DNA of 63,289 nucleotides, from contig JAILQO010000007.1 in assembly GCA_024698925.1 (NCBI GenBank), positions 1-63,289 on the forward strand, read 5' to 3'. Shown in pieces: positions 1 through 7,033 of this stretch (its first letter is position 1; each line of letters starts with the position of its first letter). The position numbers and the translations under genes were made by a program. The notes under the pieces were generated by a model. That model saw nothing but the letters and a program-made list of their open reading frames with translations. It made no database searches and was not told the DNA's origin. This stretch comes from Bacteroidaceae bacterium (GTDB lineage Bacteria > Bacteroidota > Bacteroidia > Bacteroidales > Bacteroidaceae).

Positions 1-518
1 CCTTGGTTCTGGCTGCCGCCATTCTGACCGGTTTCTGAGCCCGTCGAAGAACCGCCCTCGTTTTCGGGGTCTTCCACCTCGCCATCATCGGCGCTGGTGA
101 CGCGCTTCACCTCGTTGCCATTGCGGTCGTAGCAGGTGATCTGCACGCTGGTGGCTGCCAGCTCCTCCTTGAGTTCGGTGGAGGGGGTGAAGATGATGCG
201 GCGGGTGGTGATGAGGCCGGTCTTGACCTTGTTCACATCGTCCACGCTCTTGGCGCGCAGGCCGAAGCGCATGGTGCCCAGTCCGGGCAGGGCGACGCTG
301 TGACCTTCCGTGGCCCACGCCTTGATGACCTCGCCGGCGGCGTCCCAGCAGGCTTGCATCACGCCTCGGCTGACGCCGCTGCGCAGGGCTGCCTCCTTGA
401 TGACCTTGGCCTGAGTGAGGGGGATGTAGAGCTCGGGGCTCATGACATAGCGGTACGTGCCCGCGGATTCCTTGTCAAACTTGATGAGTTTTTCAACTGC
501 TTTTACTTTAAGTGCCAT
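1..518 (-). CDS. HU-like (HU-HIG) DNA-binding protein, 3' end cut by window edge
   Basis: The frame opens with ATG at 518 and runs 172 codons leftward off the window, so the C-terminus is missing. The start MALKVKAVEKL, the middle segment GHSVALPGLGTMRFGLRAKS and the following RRIIFTPSTELKEEL match the Bacteroidetes histone-like HU-HIG family, which is thought to bind DNA as a dimer and shape the nucleoid. After about residue 145 the sequence becomes an acidic, then Gly/Ser/Gln-rich tail (GGSSTGSETGQNGGSQNQ), as is usual for the long members of this family. A similar tail ends the capsid-like protein at 61927-63072. The leader of about 300 bases contains a GATTTAAG repeat that stops 12 bases before the ATG. 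The family is confident; the partner or target is unknown. Confidence 0.85.
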   Translation of the reverse strand, partial: MALKVKAVEKLIKFDKESAGTYRYVMSPELYIPLTQAKVIKEAALRSGVSRGVMQACWDAAGEVIKAWATEGHSVALPGLGTMRFGLRAKSVDDVNKVKTGLITTRRIIFTPSTELKEELAATSVQITCYDRNGNEVKRVTSADDGEVEDPENEGGSSTGSETGQNGGSQNQ

Positions 519-529
519 AATGTAATTTT

Positions 530-644
530 AAGATTTAAGGATTTAAGGATTGATTTAATTAAAGATTTAAGGATTTAAGGATTTAAAGATTGAAATAATT
601 AAGGATTTAAGGATTGAAAGATTTAAAGATTTAAAGATTTAGGG
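530..644. repeat. Tandem GATTTAAG-type repeat in the leader of the HU-like gene
   Basis: About 115 bases are built from the 8-base unit GATTTAAG and near variants (GATTTAAA, GATTGAAA), mostly head to tail. The stretch ends about 12 bases upstream of the HU-like ATG. Related stretches occur at 12055-12165, 13091-13128, 13503-13590 and 17837-17889, each close in front of a start codon. From 645 to 823 no gene is visible. Confidence 0.85.
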
Positions 645-823
645 TTAATGAAAGGGTTGGTTTTGTAATGATTTTTTGGTTGTTTTGGTTTTTGGTATTA
701 GATGATGTTTTGTGTCGCATGGGGAGAGAAATTTTGCGCGCTGGGCAGGGCGTAAATTCTGTCAGGTCTGGGAGTAAATTTGCGCTGCCCTGATATCTTT
801 TTCTCGTCCTTTCTTTGACATTG

Positions 824-855
824 CGAAGGTACGCATTTTTCGCGAAACTACCAAA
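824..855 (-). promoter_or_regulatory. Promoter for the HU-like gene
   Basis: Read on the minus strand, the -7 box is TACCTTCG (824-831), one base off TAnnTTTG. The -33 box is TTTG (852-855), 20 bases upstream. Transcription would start near 817, leaving a leader of about 300 bases that includes the GATTTAAG repeat. Confidence 0.55.
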
Positions 856-898
856 TGTTTGGTGAGATATTTTTATCTTTTTTTTCTACGTGCTCGAA

Positions 899-1098
899 AT
901 GCGCACAGCGCACAGAGCACAGTTAAAAACAAGGTACCTATTTCTGTACTGAAAAAGTTGACTCCAAATTTTTATTATATATATAATATATTATATTATA
1001 TATATAATAAACCTATTTTTTGATATAAAATCCCTTTTTTAGGCTGTTTGATAGGGTATGGCTTCCGTATTTATCTGTGCTCTGTGCGCTGTGCGCAT
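899..1098. mobile_element. 200-bp MITE-like element with 24-bp perfect terminal inverted repeats
   Basis: Bases 899-922 (ATGCGCACAGCG...) and 1075-1098 are exact reverse complements over 24 bases, so the segment is exactly 200 bases long. A 41-base A/T palindrome lies at 971-1011, near the centre. The interior has no credible gene. The right edge coincides with the first base of the toxin stop codon (TGA at 1100-1098 on the minus strand). I see no clear target-site duplication. It could be a miniature inverted-repeat element or a chromosomally encoded structured terminator; the symmetrical layout favours a mobile or fold-back element. Confidence 0.6.
971..1011. repeat. 41-bp perfect A/T-only palindrome
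   Basis: Arms 971-990 and 992-1011 are perfect reverse complements around a single T at 991, composed only of A and T (TTATTATATATATAATATA and its complement). It sits almost at the midpoint of the 899-1098 inverted-repeat segment and could extrude as a cruciform. Confidence 0.85.
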
Positions 1099-1370
1099 CA
1101 CTTATCCCCGTAATGTCCATAAGCAGAGACAACATCCACGTGAACTTCAGCATCAAAGATCTCGTACACGAGTCTGTGCTTCTTGGATATGCGTCGGCTC
1201 CACTGCCCAGCTCGGTCAGCAGAAAGCGGCTCGGGCTTTCCTGTGCCCGTGCGGGGATGAACTTTCAGTTCTTCGATAAGTGCTGCAGCCTTTCTGAAAG
1301 CAGCTGGCTCGGAACGTTGCAAGGCGAGTAAATCGTTCTTGGCTTGCGGAGAATAGATAATGTCGTACAT
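1098..1370 (-). CDS. yoeB: YoeB/Txe-family mRNA interferase toxin
   Basis: The 90-residue product has the RelE-fold layout of YoeB: MYDIIYSPQAKNDLL at the start, RTGTGKPEPL in the middle, then WSRRISKKHRLVY and a C-terminal GHYGDK. The family cleaves mRNA on the ribosome, and the HRLVY and C-terminal HY residues belong to its active-site region. It follows the antitoxin with a 1-base TGATG overlap, the usual coupling for this family. The stop codon coincides with the outer edge of the inverted-repeat element at 899-1098, so that element would lie directly in the 3' end of the toxin transcript. Length and motifs are intact. Confidence 0.9.
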   Translation of the reverse strand: MYDIIYSPQAKNDLLALQRSEPAAFRKAAALIEELKVHPRTGTGKPEPLSADRAGQWSRRISKKHRLVYEIFDAEVHVDVVSAYGHYGDK

Positions 1371-1621
1371 CAGCCCACGCGTTTCAGAAAATCTTCCAAG
1401 CTCTCACCGGGCAGCATCTTGATGCCCTCACCTCGGCGAATCTGCTCACGCCCTTCATCGACGCGCGAGAAGAACTCATCACGCGTCATCTCTGCGTCAT
1501 CTGCCTGCTTCTCAGCAACCAGCTTGTGCAGGTATTTTACAGCCCGCTTGAGCAGTGTCTCGTCCTCGGCAATCACGCTCATGGATCGCAACATCTCAGC
1601 ATTTAATTGTACGGTATTCAT
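1370..1621 (-). CDS. Antitoxin partner of YoeB
   Basis: The 83-residue protein starts MNTVQLNAEMLRSMSVIAED and ends GESLEDFLKRVG. It sits directly upstream of the YoeB-type toxin and overlaps it by one base. A longer reading from 1735 is possible, but the promoter TACCTTTG at 1648-1655 would place transcription start near 1642, which supports the ATG at 1621. The acidic, helical composition (RDEFFSRVDEGREQIRRGEG) fits an antitoxin that wraps its toxin and represses the operon. I recognise it mainly from position and do not assign it firmly to the YefM or RelB type. Confidence 0.8.
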   Translation of the reverse strand: MNTVQLNAEMLRSMSVIAEDETLLKRAVKYLHKLVAEKQADDAEMTRDEFFSRVDEGREQIRRGEGIKMLPGESLEDFLKRVG

Positions 1622-1647
1622 AACGTCAAATGGATGTTTTATGGCCG

Positions 1648-1678
1648 CAAAGGTATATAGAAATCCTGTAAGCTCAAA
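1648..1678 (-). promoter_or_regulatory. Promoter of the toxin-antitoxin operon
   Basis: On the minus strand, -33 TTTG (1675-1678) and -7 TACCTTTG (1648-1655) are separated by 19 bases. This is an exact match to the Bacteroidetes consensus and leaves a leader of about 20 bases. Confidence 0.75.
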
Positions 1679-1814
1679 AAGAAACGGTTGAAAATTAATG
1701 GACAATAATATAAAATACACAGAAATCGACTGCAAGTAGGCACAGATAGTATCGTTTCAGGGATAGCGCTGTGAGCTGCTGGATTACTCCTCTACAAAAA
1801 AAACGAAGATTTCT

Positions 1815-1845
1815 TTTGTGCGAACGGGATTAATCGCTATATTTG
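1815..1845 (+). promoter_or_regulatory. Promoter upstream of the carbonic anhydrase relic
   Basis: TTTG (1815-1818) and TATATTTG (1838-1845) are separated by 19 bases, a full consensus match. It lies 14 bases before the ATG of a broken gene, so a decayed gene has kept an intact-looking promoter that could now serve the downstream acyltransferase. Confidence 0.7.
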
Positions 1846-1859
1846 CGGCGTGAAAGCTT

Positions 1860-2182
1860 ATGGTAGACCAGATTATTGAATACAACAAAACATTTGTAGC
1901 TCAGAAGGGCTACGAGAAGTACATGACCGACAAGTACCCCGATAAGAAGCCTATGACCACTTCCACCACGAGATGATTGCCCGTGGTGTGACGGATGAAA
2001 CGCTTGATACCATCCGCAAGTGTGGCATTGATCTCGACCAGTGGTTAGAGGGCTTTAAGGACACTCCGACCTCTGTACGTAAGACCGTTGAGACCATCAA
2101 GACCCATCCGCTTGTGCCGAAGGACATCGTGGTTCGTGGGTTCATCATTGATTCAGAGCAAAGACCAGCCTTTGGCAGATGA
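1860..2182 (+). pseudogene. Beta-carbonic anhydrase relic with internal deletion and frameshift
   Basis: The first 30 codons (MVDQIIEYNKTFVAQKGYEK, then YMTDKYPDKK) match the N-terminus of bacterial beta-carbonic anhydrases. The frame then ends at TGA 1974-1976. In another frame from about 1965, sequence typical of the C-terminal third follows: HFHHEMIARGVTDE, CGIDLDQWLEGFKDTP, then a run ending VVRGFIIDS. The middle, which carries the zinc ligands in the family, is missing, so the product cannot be an active anhydrase. The promoter and first codons are preserved. This looks like a recent deletion of roughly 80 codons, judged against the usual family length of about 180 residues. Confidence 0.8.
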
Positions 2183-2206
2183 TGTCGTCAAGATGCTATA
2201 ACGATA

Positions 2207-3412
2207 ATGACGCGTATGAAAGAGCGAATACCTTTTGTAGATTGGCTACGTGCAGTAGCATGTTTTATGGTGATGCTGGTTCATGCATCAGAAAACTTCT
2301 ATGGCGTTGTAACGGAAAAAGCCATAGCGAGTATTCCTGATGGTGCAGTGAAACTGGCTGGTTTTGCCACCAACACAGGCGGCATGGCTGGCGACAAAGC
2401 CGTATTGTTGAACGAGGCGAACCGTTTCTGGGTGGCATTCTACGATGGTGGTGTGGCACGTACATGTGTACCGCTATTCATGATTGTATCTGCTTTCCTG
2501 CTGGTTCCGATGAAGTCTGGCGTCACCATGACTCAGTTCTATAAACGCAGGTTCCTGCGCACATTGCCGCCAATGATCATCTTTATGCTGCTCTATGCCA
2601 CACTACCTGTGCTGTGGGGCGAGATGACGTTCGACGACACGCTGCGCATCCTGCCTACGCTGCCATTCAACTTCCCCGAGAACGCAGGCCATCTGTGGTT
2701 CATGTACCCGCTCATCAGCCTGTATCTGATTATTCCTGTCGTATCGCCGTGGCTGGAGCGTGCCAGTGCGAAGGATGAACGCATCTTCATCGGCCTCTTT
2801 GTGGTGAGCACCTTTATTCCTTGGCTGCACCTCTTTGTCGCACCCGAACTCTGGGGCGAATGTTTCTGGAACCGTTATTCTATGCTGTGGTATTGCTCAG
2901 GCTATCTTGGCTATCTCGTTGTGGCCCATTACATACGTTCTCATCTCCATTGGGATCGCGGCAAACGACTGACAATCGGAACAGTCTGTTTCGTCATAGG
3001 AGCCGTGTTCACAGCATGGTCGTTCTGGTGGAAGGGTGAGCCGCTTAACCCAATCGCGACACCCGAATTGGAATGGTCGTTGGAGTTCTGTACTCCCAAT
3101 GTGTTGCTGGCCACATTCGGTGCCTTCCTGCTTTTCAGCTGCATTGGGGCAAAAGCAGATGGTACACCAAGTCAGGACTACAAGGCTCCACGTTTGGTAA
3201 CAGAGATTGCCAAACTGTCGTATGGCATGTACCTGATGCACATTTTCTTCCTGAGCAATATCGCATCGGCCATCGTTCAAAACAACCCCGCAGCCCCCAT
3301 CATTCCCGTATGGGCCGCCATTCCTTGCATTGCCATAGCCTGCTACGTTTGCTGTGCCGTCACCACGAAGATTATCTCCCTGCTGCCTGGCAGTAAATGG
3401 ATTATTGGTTAG
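2207..3412 (+). CDS. Membrane acyltransferase (Acyltransferase_3 / OafA-like)
   Basis: The 401-residue integral membrane protein begins MTRMKERIPFVDWLRAVACF, the typical first helix of family 3 acyltransferases. It is followed by LVHASENF, which carries the conserved histidine, and about ten hydrophobic segments (RTCVPLFMIVSAFLLV, AGHLWFMYPLISLYLIIPVV, LSYGMYLMHIFFLS). The family transfers acetyl or succinyl groups to surface sugars or lipids. The start may be ATG 2207 or the internal ATG at 2216. It lies in front of pectin-degradation genes but is probably not part of that pathway; the acceptor cannot be told from sequence. Confidence 0.85.
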   Translation: MTRMKERIPFVDWLRAVACFMVMLVHASENFYGVVTEKAIASIPDGAVKLAGFATNTGGMAGDKAVLLNEANRFWVAFYDGGVARTCVPLFMIVSAFLLVPMKSGVTMTQFYKRRFLRTLPPMIIFMLLYATLPVLWGEMTFDDTLRILPTLPFNFPENAGHLWFMYPLISLYLIIPVVSPWLERASAKDERIFIGLFVVSTFIPWLHLFVAPELWGECFWNRYSMLWYCSGYLGYLVVAHYIRSHLHWDRGKRLTIGTVCFVIGAVFTAWSFWWKGEPLNPIATPELEWSLEFCTPNVLLATFGAFLLFSCIGAKADGTPSQDYKAPRLVTEIAKLSYGMYLMHIFFLSNIASAIVQNNPAAPIIPVWAAIPCIAIACYVCCAVTTKIISLLPGSKWIIG

Positions 3413-3505
3413 TCACATCATTTTCCCAATAAATCATAAATCCCAAGGCAAAATCAATCAGTTTGACTACGTCGAACTTTTACTAACTAACAACACATAC
3501 GAACT

Positions 3506-5698
3506 ATGTTTGGCAACTTTTCTTACTGCAATCCCACCAAGCTAATAATCATTGGCGCTATGCTCATGTTGGCCGGGTCGGTCACAGCACAAACAAACGA
3601 CCTCAGAGAACGTGCCCTATGGGCCAGTATTAACGGTGCGAATGATGCCTCGTTAGGTGACTACCAACAACATACTGGCAAGGTGTTGGTGTCGTGGCGT
3701 ATGCTTCCAGGCGACGATGCTTCGACGGGCTTTGACCTCTATCGAAGAATCGGTAGAGGGACGGAGAAGAAGATTGCCTCGAACATCAAGAACCGCACCT
3801 GTTATCAGGATAATTCGGCCAACAAAACGTCTGACAACCACTACCGTCTGACCTATGCGGGCAGTACGGAGACGCTGTCGGAGTTCACGCTGACGAAGGC
3901 GCAAGTTTCAAGTGGATTACCGTATATCAGCATTCCCTTGGCAGATACGAAGGACGTTTACGAGAACACATCCAAAATAGTATATACCGCCAACGATGTG
4001 AGCATTGGCGATCTGGATGGTGACGGCGAGTTTGAGATAGTTGTGAAACGACTGCAAAGCGTAAAGGACGAGAGCGGAAACATCATCAGCGATGGAAGTG
4101 GTGCCAGCTACTCGCAGCAGGACTGCCAGTGGGCGGTCATCTGGGATGCATACAAACTGGATGGCACGTTGATGTGGCGTATCAAGGGTGGACCTGGCAT
4201 CATACTCGGCAACTCGTCGAGCTTCGCCATTGCCGACTTTGACGGTGACGGCTGTGCCGAGATGGCCATTCGAACTTGTGAGGGAACGGTGTTTGGTGAC
4301 GGCACGGAGATACCCGATACCGATGGTGACGGGAAGATAGATTATCGCACGTGGGGCAACTTGAATACCGAGCATCCCGGTTATCTTGACCACTATAACT
4401 CGGCGGGACCTGAGTTTATCAGCATCATCGACGGACAGACAGGCCGCGAACTGGCGCGCGACAATTTCATCAATCGCGAGACCAGCAGCTCGTGGGGCGA
4501 TGACTACTGGAAGCGGGCCTGCTCGTTCCGTGTGGGCGTAGGCTGCTTCGACGAGACGGGGCTGCCGTCGGTAGTACTTGGTCGCGGTGTCTATGGCCAT
4601 AGCGTCATAGAGGCGTGGGACTGGCGTGACGGACAACTCACCAAACGTTGGCGCTTCGATACCAACGACAAAGGCACAGGCAAGGACGGCAAGAAGCACA
4701 GCACCTATGCCTCGCAGGGCAACCACTCGCTGAACGTAGCTGATCTGGACGGAGACGGGCTGGACGAGGTGATGTATGGTTCGATGGCGGTTGACCACGA
4801 CGGCATTGGTCTCTGGAACACCCGCTTGGGGCACGGCGATGCGAACCACGTCGGCAAGTTCCTGCCAGAGCGCGAGGGTCTGCAAATGTTCCATTGCTTA
4901 GAGACGGGCAAGACGATGGTGGCACTGCACGATGCCCGCGACGGCTCGGTCATCTGGAAGAAAGATGCTGTCAGCGACAACGACATGGGGCGCTGCTTGG
5001 TGGGCGACTTCTTCCCCGAATATCCTGGCTGCGAGTTCTTCTACTACCAGGGCAACTACATCAAACAGGATGGCACCGAGACCAGCATCAATACCAAAGG
5101 ACAGAAAGGTGGCTGCGGCATGGCCGTGTGGTTCGACGGCAACTTGTCGCGCCAGCTCATCGAGGACAATATCATCCAGAGTCCCAAGTATGGCCGCACG
5201 TTCACGATGTACCGCTACTCGGAAACGTTCATCAACGGCACGAAGTCGAACCCCGCGTGGTACGGCGACTTCCTTGGCGACTGGCGCGAAGAAATCATCC
5301 TGCCCGACAACACCCGTCTGCTGGACATCAAGATTTTCTCCACATGGTACCCGACGACGCATAAGTTCCCGTGGCTGATGACTGACCACTGCTACTGGAT
5401 GTCGGCGCTCAACGAGAACATCGGCTACAACCAGCCCACCAACACGGGGTACTATCTGGGCAGCGACCTGAAGAAGGATGCTGCAGCATGGGCTGAGGCT
5501 GAAAAGGTGCAGAATAAGGGACTGACGACGGGCATCGTCAGCACAGTATTCACAGAGAAGACAGAGACTACAGAGTATATTTACGACCTAAGTGGCCGCA
5601 AGATCTCCGTGTCCTCAGTGCTCCCGAAGGGAATCTATATCCAGAACGGAAAGAAGATATATATTAATAAAGGTATAAAAAGAAATCTTTTATTATGA
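3506..5698 (+). CDS. Rhamnogalacturonan lyase, polysaccharide lyase family 11
   Basis: The 730-residue secreted enzyme has a signal peptide (IIIGAMLMLAGSVTAQ, cleavage near residue 29) followed by the PL11 architecture. An N-terminal Ig-like part (TGFDLYRRIG) is followed by an eight-bladed propeller with repeated calcium-binding loops (IGDLDGDGEFEI, IADFDGDGCAEMA, VADLDGDGLDEV). These loops bind substrate and metal in the family. PL11 enzymes cut the rhamnose-galacturonate backbone of pectin rhamnogalacturonan I by beta-elimination. The C-terminus (YDLSGRKISV, then LPKGIYIQNGKK) resembles the short sorting-like tails of Prevotella secreted enzymes. It overlaps the next gene by ATGA, so the two are probably co-translated. 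Confidence 0.92.
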   Translation: MFGNFSYCNPTKLIIIGAMLMLAGSVTAQTNDLRERALWASINGANDASLGDYQQHTGKVLVSWRMLPGDDASTGFDLYRRIGRGTEKKIASNIKNRTCYQDNSANKTSDNHYRLTYAGSTETLSEFTLTKAQVSSGLPYISIPLADTKDVYENTSKIVYTANDVSIGDLDGDGEFEIVVKRLQSVKDESGNIISDGSGASYSQQDCQWAVIWDAYKLDGTLMWRIKGGPGIILGNSSSFAIADFDGDGCAEMAIRTCEGTVFGDGTEIPDTDGDGKIDYRTWGNLNTEHPGYLDHYNSAGPEFISIIDGQTGRELARDNFINRETSSSWGDDYWKRACSFRVGVGCFDETGLPSVVLGRGVYGHSVIEAWDWRDGQLTKRWRFDTNDKGTGKDGKKHSTYASQGNHSLNVADLDGDGLDEVMYGSMAVDHDGIGLWNTRLGHGDANHVGKFLPEREGLQMFHCLETGKTMVALHDARDGSVIWKKDAVSDNDMGRCLVGDFFPEYPGCEFFYYQGNYIKQDGTETSINTKGQKGGCGMAVWFDGNLSRQLIEDNIIQSPKYGRTFTMYRYSETFINGTKSNPAWYGDFLGDWREEIILPDNTRLLDIKIFSTWYPTTHKFPWLMTDHCYWMSALNENIGYNQPTNTGYYLGSDLKKDAAAWAEAEKVQNKGLTTGIVSTVFTEKTETTEYIYDLSGRKISVSSVLPKGIYIQNGKKIYINKGIKRNLLL

Positions 5699-6969
5699 AG
5701 AAACTACATACGACCATCGTAACACTACTGCTGTTATGCAGCAGTATGGCTGGCGCACAGGAGCAGCCAGGCTACACACTGCCAACAGGCAAAGAGATTT
5801 ACATTCCCGAAGAGTTACGCGGCAACGACTTCGCCAACAAAGACTCCAAGTGGAGCTATTACCGCATGGCTTGCACGCCCAACGTTGTCTGCTTCTGGGA
5901 GAAAGGCTTCGGCGATGACCTCAGCAAGGCTCCTGATCTCGACGGACATCCCATGACCGTAGACCTTGACAATCTGCTGAGCCGCGTAGAGTACTTCTAT
6001 AATGTCTATCGCGACATGATGGGCTTCCTTCTGCCTGACAGCAAAGCAGGCAAATACCGCATGATGGTGATGCTCAACTACTCGCTCGAAGGCACTGCCT
6101 ACGGTGGCTGTTACGACAATACTATCGGTGCACTGTGGATTACCCCCAACCGCGTTCAGGACAAGACACTCAACTGCATCGCCCACGAAATCGGTCACTC
6201 CTTCCAGATACAGATAGCCTGCGACGGACAATCGCAAGGCATGGGCGGCGGCATCTTCGAGACATCGGCACAATGGATGCTCTGGCAAGTCAACCCACGT
6301 TGGACGACCGACGAGAACTACCACTGGGAGGCTTACAAGAAGGACATCCACCTGAGCCTCTTCCAACCAGAGAATATGTATCACGCGCCCTTCGTCCTTG
6401 AATATTGGGGTATGCTTCACGGACTCACCTACATGGCCGATATGTTCCGTGGCGGCAAAGCCGGGGAAAACTTCACCCAAACCTATATGCGGATGTACGA
6501 TGTAGATGTACAGAAGATGGGCGACGAGCTGTTTGACTGCTACAGCCGCCTGATTACCTTCGACTTTCCTGACAAACGCAAAGAAAGCCTTCGTTATGCC
6601 TGCGAGATGCGGAGTGAGATGAAGGACACACTCGGCAGATGGCAGATACCAGTCAACGTTCCTCAGACCTACGGCTTCAATGTCGTGGAAATACCACTAC
6701 CTGCTACCGGCAAGACGGTAAAAGTGCAGTTCCAAGGGCTTTCAAGAAAAGAGAATATCGGCTATCGCTATGGGCTGGTGGCTGTTGACAAAGACAACCA
6801 TCCCACCTATCTCGGTGCACACTCGGCCCTCAAGAAGGTGCTTACCTACACGCCTGCCAGCAACGTGAAGAAGCTCTACCTGGTCGTTGTCGGTTGCCCG
6901 ACCAAGGCATATCAACCCGACGACTTAGAGAAGCCCACCTTATATCCTTACATGATAAAGTGCGAATAA
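5695..6969 (+). CDS. Secreted HExxH protein, DUF6055-like putative metallopeptidase
   Basis: The 424-residue product has a signal peptide (TIVTLLLLCSSMAGAQ) and a zinc-peptidase-like motif, LNCIAHEIGHSFQ, at about residues 160-172. It is followed by a Gly-rich GMGGGIFETSAQWMLWQ segment that is characteristic of the DUF6055-type family. Its start codon overlaps the stop of the PL11 lyase, tying it to pectin use. Family members of this type occur near carbohydrate-active genes; their substrate is not established to my knowledge. It may act on a protein or glycoprotein linked to pectin, but the sequence does not show this. Confidence 0.65.
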   Translation: MKKLHTTIVTLLLLCSSMAGAQEQPGYTLPTGKEIYIPEELRGNDFANKDSKWSYYRMACTPNVVCFWEKGFGDDLSKAPDLDGHPMTVDLDNLLSRVEYFYNVYRDMMGFLLPDSKAGKYRMMVMLNYSLEGTAYGGCYDNTIGALWITPNRVQDKTLNCIAHEIGHSFQIQIACDGQSQGMGGGIFETSAQWMLWQVNPRWTTDENYHWEAYKKDIHLSLFQPENMYHAPFVLEYWGMLHGLTYMADMFRGGKAGENFTQTYMRMYDVDVQKMGDELFDCYSRLITFDFPDKRKESLRYACEMRSEMKDTLGRWQIPVNVPQTYGFNVVEIPLPATGKTVKVQFQGLSRKENIGYRYGLVAVDKDNHPTYLGAHSALKKVLTYTPASNVKKLYLVVVGCPTKAYQPDDLEKPTLYPYMIKCE

Positions 6970-6974
6970 GAAAA

Positions 6975-7016
6975 GACCATTGACCATTGACCATTGACAA
7001 TTGTGCATTGTGCATT
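6975..7016. repeat. ATTGACC-type tandem repeat before the GH2 gene
   Basis: About 42 bases consist of 7-base units (GACCATT repeated three times, then GACAATT, GTGCATT, GTGCATT). The stretch ends 18 bases before the GH2 ATG. The related unit CAATTGT/CAATTAT recurs inside the same gene at 9658-9691. Confidence 0.8.
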
Positions 7017-7033
7017 AAAAAAAGACACTAAAA

